64,000 nt of DNA from Yoonia sp035117555 (GTDB lineage: Bacteria > Pseudomonadota > Alphaproteobacteria > Rhodobacterales > Rhodobacteraceae). The notes beneath the pieces were generated by a model. It was given only the letters and a program-made list of their open reading frames with translations, was not told the DNA's origin and made no database searches. Position 1 is the stretch's first letter. Each line of letters opens with the position of its first letter. The translations under genes were made by a program, and so were the position numbers. Positions 58,283-64,000 of this stretch are shown here, one piece after another. The DNA is taken from the NCBI RefSeq assembly GCF_035117555.1, contig NZ_JAYKPK010000005.1, positions 124,001 through 188,000 of the forward strand, in the 5' to 3' direction.

Positions 58283-60637
58283 ATGACTGCCCACCAAGAC
58301 CGCCTTGCCCGCCGCGAAGCCGCACCTGCCTTGTTGCGCTTGTCGCGTGCCCTATCACGCTTAAACAGCGTCCTGACCGTGATGAACACGGGGGCGCATC
58401 CCGACGACGAGCAAAGTGGTCTGTTGGCCTGGCTGCGCTTCGGTCAGGGGCTGCGGGTCGTTGTCGCCTGTTCCACCCGGGGCGAAGGTGGACAGAACAC
58501 ATTGGGGCCTGAACGCGGTGGCATGCTGGGCCTGATCCGCACCCGCGAGATGGAAGAGGCCGCACACGTTCTGGATTGCGATGTGGCATGGCTGGGTTTC
58601 GGACCAGACGACACAGTGCATGATTTTGGCTTTTCCAAGGATGGTGACGATACGTTTCATCGTTGGAACGAAGTAGTGATTGTCGAGAGACTTGCGCGCG
58701 CTTATCGGCACTATCGTCCGGATATCGTTCTGCCGACCTTTCTGGATGTGCCCGGTCAACATGGTCATCACCGCGCGATGACCCGTGCCGCAGAACAGGC
58801 CATTGCCTTGGCCGCCGATCCAGACAAATTGACGGACCATCCCGCCCCGCCCTGGACCGTGACGCATCATTATCTGCCCGCGTGGTCAGGCGGGGGTGGC
58901 ACCTACGACGACGCGCTGCCCCCTCCGCCAGCAACGCTGACGATAACCGCCGCACCGCAAGATCCGACCACCGGCGCCACCTACACCGAGATAGGCCAGT
59001 GGTCGCGCGCGCGCCACGCGTCGCAGGGGATGGGGCATTGGTCTGACAAACCTCAGGTCACCTGGCAACTGCACCGCGTCAACGGGGGTGTTGAACAGCT
59101 TCTTGCCGAATCCCTGCCCCACACGGTCGCAGACCTCGCCCAGCTTGCTGGCCCGGCGTCGCAGGCACTCATCACTGCCGCCGATGCGATTACCAAAGCC
59201 CAGTCTGCGTTCCCGGACACCAAGGCAGTTCAGACAGCACTGGCGCAGGCTGATGCGGCGATGGAATCCGCGCAGCAGATGGCGAACCTGGATTTCCAGA
59301 ACGCCCATGGCCACCGCCTTGCCCGCAAGCGCCGTGAAATCGGTCTGGCGCTGGCAGAGGCGGCTGGCCTGTCATTGATCGCGGCGCCACAAAGCGCAGC
59401 ACTTGTACCTGGTGGTAGCGGAACTATTCATGTCGTTCAGACGACACCTTTTAGTGCCACAGACGTCAGCATTTCGCTGAAACTTCCCGTCGGTGTCTCC
59501 GGAGGGACCGCCTCAATGACAGATCGCGCTGCTGATCTGACGCTACAGGTCGATCCGGATGCACCCTTCACCACGCCATTCGTTGCAGGTTTCGATCCAC
59601 TCGGCGGAAACGGCCATAGCTGGCTCGTGTTGTCAGCGAACATCGCCGGTCGACAAATCCAGATCAATGCTGATCTCGAACACCCGCTGACTATCGTGCC
59701 AGTCCAAGATGTTGCGATGCACCCTGCACGCTTCATCCGCCGCACAGGCGACGCCGGTCCGCTGACAGCGACTGTGACCGGGACGCCTGATTTCGACATT
59801 CCGCAAGGATGGGACCTGGTACAAGAGGGCACCGCCCTCACCATCACTCCACCCGCCAATCTGGGCCCGGGACTTGTTGCGCTGCCCGCGCATATCGGCG
59901 GGCGAGAGGCGCAGGCGACAACAACGGCTGCTTATCCGCATATCGGCACATTGCGGTATGCAGCACCAGCCAGCATGCAAATCCTGACACTGGATCTGAC
60001 ACTGCCAGAACAAGCCCGGATCGCCTATATCGGATCAGGAGATTCCGTAGGGCATTGGCTGTCGCGTCTGGGTCTTGACGTCACGCTGCTGGACGATATC
60101 GCCCCGCAAGAAGATTTCGCCGCCTATACCACCGTCCTGATTGGCGTTGTGGCATATGGAAACCGACCTGATCTGAACGCCGCCACCAACCGCCTGCACG
60201 CCTTTGTCGAAAATGGCGGGCATCTGGTCACGCTTTACCAGCGTCCCGATCAAGGCTGGGACAGCGCCACGACACCACCGCGCAGACTGAAGATCGGCAC
60301 ACCCTCTCTGCGCTGGCGCGTGACAAACCCCGCAGCAGAGGTCACGATCCTTGATCCTGACCACCCGCTGTTGACAGCGCCAAATGTCATCACGCCTGCG
60401 GACTTCGACGGCTGGGACAAAGAGCGCGGGCTTTATTTCGCAGCCGACTGGGATACAGCCTACATACCATTGCTCGCGATGTCGGACGCGGATGAAACCC
60501 CTCTGAAAGGGGCGCTGGTGTCTGCACCGATAGGCAAGGGGCGACATACCCACACCAGTCTTGTGCTGCATCACCAGATGGACCGCATGGTGCCGGGCGC
60601 ATTCCGGTTGATGTGCAACCTTATCCAGCCCATCTGA
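58283..60637 (+). CDS. PIG-L family N-deacetylase with two extra C-terminal domains
   Basis: The 784-residue protein is far longer than standard PIG-L enzymes (about 230). Domain 1 (about 25-215) has the zinc motif GAHPDDEQS and GQHGHHRAM, i.e. the AHPDDE...HxxH set of GlcNAc deacetylases. A central region (about 270-560) is helical then beta-rich. The C-terminal part (about 570-784) starts IAYIGSGDSVGHWLSRLGLDV and resembles a class I amidotransferase/trimerisation domain. Without a signal peptide it acts in the cytosol. It may replace NagA. AAGGA precedes the ATG. Confidence 0.86.
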   Translation: MTAHQDRLARREAAPALLRLSRALSRLNSVLTVMNTGAHPDDEQSGLLAWLRFGQGLRVVVACSTRGEGGQNTLGPERGGMLGLIRTREMEEAAHVLDCDVAWLGFGPDDTVHDFGFSKDGDDTFHRWNEVVIVERLARAYRHYRPDIVLPTFLDVPGQHGHHRAMTRAAEQAIALAADPDKLTDHPAPPWTVTHHYLPAWSGGGGTYDDALPPPPATLTITAAPQDPTTGATYTEIGQWSRARHASQGMGHWSDKPQVTWQLHRVNGGVEQLLAESLPHTVADLAQLAGPASQALITAADAITKAQSAFPDTKAVQTALAQADAAMESAQQMANLDFQNAHGHRLARKRREIGLALAEAAGLSLIAAPQSAALVPGGSGTIHVVQTTPFSATDVSISLKLPVGVSGGTASMTDRAADLTLQVDPDAPFTTPFVAGFDPLGGNGHSWLVLSANIAGRQIQINADLEHPLTIVPVQDVAMHPARFIRRTGDAGPLTATVTGTPDFDIPQGWDLVQEGTALTITPPANLGPGLVALPAHIGGREAQATTTAAYPHIGTLRYAAPASMQILTLDLTLPEQARIAYIGSGDSVGHWLSRLGLDVTLLDDIAPQEDFAAYTTVLIGVVAYGNRPDLNAATNRLHAFVENGGHLVTLYQRPDQGWDSATTPPRRLKIGTPSLRWRVTNPAAEVTILDPDHPLLTAPNVITPADFDGWDKERGLYFAADWDTAYIPLLAMSDADETPLKGALVSAPIGKGRHTHTSLVLHHQMDRMVPGAFRLMCNLIQPI

Positions 60638-60641
60638 TCAC

Positions 60642-61529
60642 ATGGGAAAACCGGATTCCCCGCAGGCCCGCGATGGCGTGCTCTGGCTGTTGTCGGATAT
60701 GACGCTCGTGACCGGCATGACAGTTTTGGTGAAATTCACCGGAGCAAATTTCGCCGCGATCCAGATTGTTTTTCTGCGTGCTGCGGTGGGTCTTGTGCTG
60801 ATCCTGCCGCTGGTGTGGACCAGACGCGCTGATCTGTGGGCCATGCACGCGCCTTGGCGAAATGCATTTCGTGTCGGATGTAACGCCATAGCGCTGAGCG
60901 CCAATTTTATCGCCTTAACGGCGCTGCCGTTGGCCATGGTCAATGCAATTGGCTACGTGCGCCCCATCATCACCATGCTGCTTGCTGTCGCTTTGTTGCG
61001 GGAAACGATCTCTCTTGTACGTTGGATCGGATCGGCCGGAATCGTATGCGGCGTCGCCATTGCCGTCGTGCCGGATCTGCGCGGCAGCTTGGGCGGCAGT
61101 ATCGCCATGACCGGTCTGGTTGCCGCGGTGGCCTCGGTCCTGTTCGGATCTCTGGCAGTGGTCCAGACCCGCGCACTGCGGCGTGAAAGCCCGACAGTGA
61201 TGATGCTATTCTACACGCTTGGTTTGACTGTGTTGACGGCAGGACCCGCAATCCTGCTCTGGCAGCCGGTCAACGCCAGTGATTGGCCTGCTCTCATTGC
61301 CATAGGCGTCCTCGGCCAAGCCGGCCAATATTGCTTTCTGCGCGCCTATCGTGCGCAAGAGGCCGCAGTGTTGGCGCCAATATCCTACGGATCGATCCTT
61401 TTCGCCACGGTCGCAGGATGGGTCTTTTTCGCCGAACGCCCCTCAGCGCATTTGATCGGAGGTGCGGCGATCATTCTGCTCTGCCTGTTCTGGATCTGGC
61501 GACGGGATCGCCCCGTTACTGTTCACTGA
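60642..61529 (+). CDS. DMT superfamily transporter (EamA)
   Basis: This 295-residue inner-membrane protein has ten membrane helices in two EamA repeats. It starts 4 bases after the deacetylase stop and so belongs to the amino-sugar operon. EamA proteins export or import small metabolites; in this setting it could release the acid or acyl part of the substrate. The ribosome site is weak, suggesting coupling. Confidence 0.85.
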   Translation: MGKPDSPQARDGVLWLLSDMTLVTGMTVLVKFTGANFAAIQIVFLRAAVGLVLILPLVWTRRADLWAMHAPWRNAFRVGCNAIALSANFIALTALPLAMVNAIGYVRPIITMLLAVALLRETISLVRWIGSAGIVCGVAIAVVPDLRGSLGGSIAMTGLVAAVASVLFGSLAVVQTRALRRESPTVMMLFYTLGLTVLTAGPAILLWQPVNASDWPALIAIGVLGQAGQYCFLRAYRAQEAAVLAPISYGSILFATVAGWVFFAERPSAHLIGGAAIILLCLFWIWRRDRPVTVH

Positions 61530-61562
61530 CTTAATTTCCCTTTCCCCGACAAGAGAGTCCTG

Positions 61563-62351
61563 ATGAAAATCCTGATCTATTCCGATGCAGCCACTGCCAG
61601 CGCCGAAACAGCACGCAGGATTGCGGCAAAATTGGTATCCTCTCCCTGTGCCGTGCTTGGTCTTGCGACGGGTGGTACGATGAAGCCGGTCTATGCCGCA
61701 CTGCTCGGGCAACTGGGGCGGGGCCCTGCCACTTTCACCAGTTTCAATCTCGACGAATATGTGGGTCTGCCCCCGACACACCCGCAAAGCTATGCACATT
61801 ACATGCGAACCCATCTGTTCGATGCCCTTCAGCTGCCCGCAGACCGAGCGCATTTGCCGCGCGGAGACGCTGCCGACCCTATGGCAGAGGCCGATCGTTA
61901 CGAAGCGGCAATTCGGGCCGCCGGCGGAATAGATCTGCAACTGCTGGGGTTGGGTGCAAACGGGCATATCGGCTTTAATGAGCCCACATCTTCCCTTGGC
62001 TCTCGCACCCGCGTCAAGACGCTGACGCGCAAGACCGTCGCCGACAACGCACGGTTCTTCGCCTCTGGCGAGACTGTGCCTCGACTTGCCATCACCATGG
62101 GTATTGCAACGATCCTTGATGCCAAAGAGATCCTCCTTTTAGCAACCGGGTCTGGGAAATCCCGAGCTGTTGCGCAGATGATCGAAGGACCGCTGTCGGC
62201 GGCTTGCCCTGCTTCGGCGCTCCAACTTCATGCCCGGGTCACGATCCTTATCGATGCTGCTGCTGCCGAGGATCTTCAGCTGCGCGACTATTACGAAACC
62301 GTCCATCCAGGTGGCCTAGATGACAGCATGATCAGGCCAGTGGGGGTGTGA
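61563..62351 (+). CDS. nagB: Glucosamine-6-phosphate deaminase
   Basis: This 262-residue NagB has LGLATGGTMKPVYAAL (phosphate loop), FNLDEYVGL (catalytic Asp/Glu region), GLGANGHIGFNEP (catalytic His) and a late LLATGSGKSRAV. It converts GlcN-6-P to fructose-6-P and ammonia, the exit from the pathway to glycolysis. It is the last gene of the plus-strand operon; a NagA gene is not present. Confidence 0.93.
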   Translation: MKILIYSDAATASAETARRIAAKLVSSPCAVLGLATGGTMKPVYAALLGQLGRGPATFTSFNLDEYVGLPPTHPQSYAHYMRTHLFDALQLPADRAHLPRGDAADPMAEADRYEAAIRAAGGIDLQLLGLGANGHIGFNEPTSSLGSRTRVKTLTRKTVADNARFFASGETVPRLAITMGIATILDAKEILLLATGSGKSRAVAQMIEGPLSAACPASALQLHARVTILIDAAAAEDLQLRDYYETVHPGGLDDSMIRPVGV

Positions 62352-62432
62352 TACTTGCGAAACCAGGCCTGCGGAACTTCAACCAGTGACCTTCTGCCGG
62401 TTTCTGAACAACGCTCCAGATATTCACAAACT

Positions 62433-62495
62433 CTAATTTAAGTTCAATTTGATGATGAACGCCTTCTGCGCGTCCGTGAATTTGGATACTTTCAT
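62433..62495 (-). pseudogene. Remnant of an IS3-family orfA (N-terminus)
   Basis: Twenty codons starting MKVSKFTDAQKAFIIK match the well-known start of the IS3/IS407-type OrfA (KxSKFTDxQKAFIL) and then run into a stop. The rest of the IS is missing. Confidence 0.68.
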
Positions 62496-62580
62496 CGCAA
62501 TCAGCTCCTCTCCCAGCCAAGGAAAAATCTGGCGGAAAACTCTAACCATAAACGAGGACGCGTTCAGGGATCATTGCAAT

Positions 62581-62661
62581 CTGATCGGGCGCACCGAGGG
62601 CGGCATGAATACCAAGTTTCACGCCATCTGCGACAGTGCAGACCCTCGTCACGCCGCATAA
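62581..62661 (+). pseudogene. Remnant of an IS5-family transposase
   Basis: The reading LIGRTEGGMNTKFHAICDS is the conserved segment RTKGGMNTKLHAVxD of IS5-type transposases; both flanks are non-coding. Together with the IS3 remnant at 62433 it marks a scar of past insertions between nagB and the next gene. The rest of the 327-base gap (62352-62678) holds nothing else recognisable. Confidence 0.68.
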
Positions 62662-62678
62662 GAACCCGCTGCCTCAAT

Positions 62679-62960
62679 CTAAGGCGCGGTCAGATAATCG
62701 GCAGAGACATATCCCGTGATACCTGGCGCTGTGGCCAATGAGACGCGGCACCACCGCTGGCCCAATTCGGTCACGCAATTTTGCCGGTTCAACGGCGTAC
62801 CGTCCGGCAGGCCCAGGATCACATCATAGGCAAGGCTCGGACCGGCCCGCAGTTTCAACAGATCGTCAGGTCCCGTGCCTGTCACCGTGGCGTTGCCGCT
62901 GGCAGTACAGCCCGCAGCAAGCACGAAAGCGGATAAAGAAGAGATGATGGTCCAGCGCAT
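62679..62960 (-). CDS. SH3-domain lipoprotein
   Basis: The 93-residue protein has a signal peptide with lipobox VLAAGC (lipidated Cys at about 18), then a bacterial SH3 domain with LKLRAGPSLAYDVILGLPDG and WCRVSLA...GYVSADYL. Such proteins bind cell-wall peptides or act in envelope sensing. It is transcribed toward the amino-sugar operon and alone. Confidence 0.83.
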   Translation of the reverse strand: MRWTIISSLSAFVLAAGCTASGNATVTGTGPDDLLKLRAGPSLAYDVILGLPDGTPLNRQNCVTELGQRWCRVSLATAPGITGYVSADYLTAP

Positions 62961-63067
62961 TATTCTGCCTCGATCTATGTGTGAGCCATGACTATCGCAT
63001 TCAGGTCATTGGTGGTGAAGCGAAAAACACCCGCTCTGCGCGGATCCGCACAGTGGCGGTAGGTCTC

Positions 63068-63538
63068 TCACCGGTAGAACCGCAACCCCGCAACAGCGAC
63101 ATCCGCTTGAAAAGCCCGGCCAATCGCCAGCAGGCCGATCCGGGTCAGGGCCTGCGGGTCAAATCGCATGTCGTGCCGATGTGCGGCAAAAGCGGTGAAA
63201 GGCAGACGCATTGTCGCCCAATCTGGCCCCGCCACGACCTCAGCACGAAACGACTGCCAAGGCCGCGTCAGATCCGTCGTGCGCAGGCGAATGTCATAGC
63301 TTTCATCATTGCCGGTCAGGTCCAGCGCCAGACCCTCCCATCCTTCGGCTGAGATACTGTCCGGCAGATCGGTGGCGATCTGCACAAACCCGCCATAGTT
63401 GTCGAGCGATACCTGCCCGCGCAACACATGCGCCAGACGGCCCTTGACCAGTTCCTGCGTCATCTGACCTTGCGACACCCCGCCCATCACGCTGTCGGCG
63501 ACATAATCCCAGTTTGCGGTGATCTCTTGTTCGGTCAT
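63068..63538 (-). CDS. CIA30-family protein
   Basis: The 156-residue protein has the CIA30/NDUFAF1 domain: WDYVADSVMGGVSQGQM near the start, LDNYGGFVQIATDLP and PWQSFRAEV. The fold is a galactose-binding-like beta sandwich; in mitochondria it assists complex I assembly, while in bacteria the role is unclear. ATG at 63538 has AAGGA 7 bases before it. It lies 60 bases after the hydrolase gene. Confidence 0.83.
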   Translation of the reverse strand: MTEQEITANWDYVADSVMGGVSQGQMTQELVKGRLAHVLRGQVSLDNYGGFVQIATDLPDSISAEGWEGLALDLTGNDESYDIRLRTTDLTRPWQSFRAEVVAGPDWATMRLPFTAFAAHRHDMRFDPQALTRIGLLAIGRAFQADVAVAGLRFYR

Positions 63539-63598
63539 GGTGATCCTTTCCGACAGTGACGCGGCAGGTAAAGACCGAAGCCCCGGCAATAGCAACCG

Positions 63599-64000
63599 TC
63601 ACACCATCCCGTGTTCTGCCCCCGCAAGCCCCGCGCGCATGCCCGCAGCAAAGGCATAGCGGAAGATCAGCGCGCTATGGCTCAGCGGCAGGCTGTGCCC
63701 GGCATCACTGACCAGCCGGAAATGTCCATCCGGCAGGCTGGCCACCATCGCCTCGACCGCGCGGCGCGAAACGGTCTGGCTGTTGGCACCGTGCAGCGCG
63801 ATAAAAGGGGCAGCGATCCCGGCCAATTCAGCCTGCCAATCATCATTGGTGATCAGCATGTCGCGACGAAATCCGATGCCGCGCTGCTGCCAGACCAGCG
63901 AAAACACGTCTTGCAGGGCGATGGCTCTGGCAGGGTTCTCCATCACCGCGCGGTCAAAGGCACAATCGCCAAACACGAATTGCGGAATCAGATCGACACC
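63599..64000 (-). CDS. Alpha/beta hydrolase, C-terminal part (runs off the window)
   Basis: The frame is open to the right edge, so the 5' part lies outside. Visible residues include IAAPFIALHGANSQTVSR (acid-loop strand) and LVSDAGHSLPLSHS with the catalytic His in DAGHS. This fits the C-terminal half of an esterase/lipase-type hydrolase. The nucleophile elbow is not in view. Confidence 0.75.
   Translation of the reverse strand, partial: GVDLIPQFVFGDCAFDRAVMENPARAIALQDVFSLVWQQRGIGFRRDMLITNDDWQAELAGIAAPFIALHGANSQTVSRRAVEAMVASLPDGHFRLVSDAGHSLPLSHSALIFRYAFAAGMRAGLAGAEHGMV

Overview
The window is a GC-rich (roughly 60%) chromosomal segment from an alphaproteobacterium, most likely Rhodobacteraceae (Roseobacter/Loktanella/Yoonia-like). 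The evidence is the mreBCD-mrdA-rodA cluster, the FeS-type photolyase, tight ATGA/TGATG gene overlaps, a short GltX and the general style of the proteins. No species can be named from the sequence alone.

Layout. (1) 1-34.4 kb is ordinary backbone: the end of a nucleoside/BMP-type ABC transporter; Usp + AgcS; EttA; two cold-shock genes with a shared leader RNA; an esterase divergent from a LolD/YbbA-like ABC exporter; gltX, an MBL-fold protein and nadE; a MORN-repeat protein; SDR + FeS photolyase; leuA behind a leucine-rich leader peptide; the elongasome operon mreB-mreC-mreD-mrdA-rodA with a hydroxyacid dehydrogenase; kpsT-kpsE-kdsA; and a BON-MscS channel. (2) 34.43-46.25 kb is an integrated genetic element of about 11.8 kb, bounded by perfect 124-bp direct repeats that each hold a complete tRNA-Gln(UUG). 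It carries a tyrosine integrase, an SF3-type primase-helicase and an HNH protein but no virion genes, so it resembles a phage satellite. Its cargo looks like defence: a membrane protein/ImmA-IrrE protease/Beta-protein operon, a reverse transcriptase with a YRDD active site, and a TauD-like dioxygenase coupled to a HEPN-zinc-ribbon protein. A diverged two-gene module of small proteins, with a terminator-like hairpin inside the first coding region, occurs near both ends. (3) 46.3-49.9 kb is scar-like, AT-richer DNA with an IS3-family element whose orfB is broken by a 17-bp tandem duplication, and an unrecognised HTH-like protein. (4) 50.1-62.4 kb is an amino-sugar catabolic locus in two divergent operons. 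On the minus strand lie the binding protein, two permeases, an ArgH-superfamily lyase, the ATPase and a ROK kinase. On the plus strand lie a ROK repressor, a three-domain PIG-L deacetylase, an EamA transporter and NagB. (5) 62.4-64 kb has two small IS remnants, then an SH3 lipoprotein, a CIA30-like protein and a truncated alpha/beta hydrolase.

How the genes fit together. The amino-sugar locus reads as a route: import, C4-dicarboxylate (or similar) elimination by the lyase, N-deacetylation by PIG-L in place of NagA, phosphorylation by ROK, and deamination by NagB to fructose-6-phosphate. The island is the most likely site of undescribed biology. The dioxygenase/HEPN pair, the protease/Beta-protein operon and the reverse transcriptase are each plausible anti-phage modules, but their function is inferred from domain type and context only.
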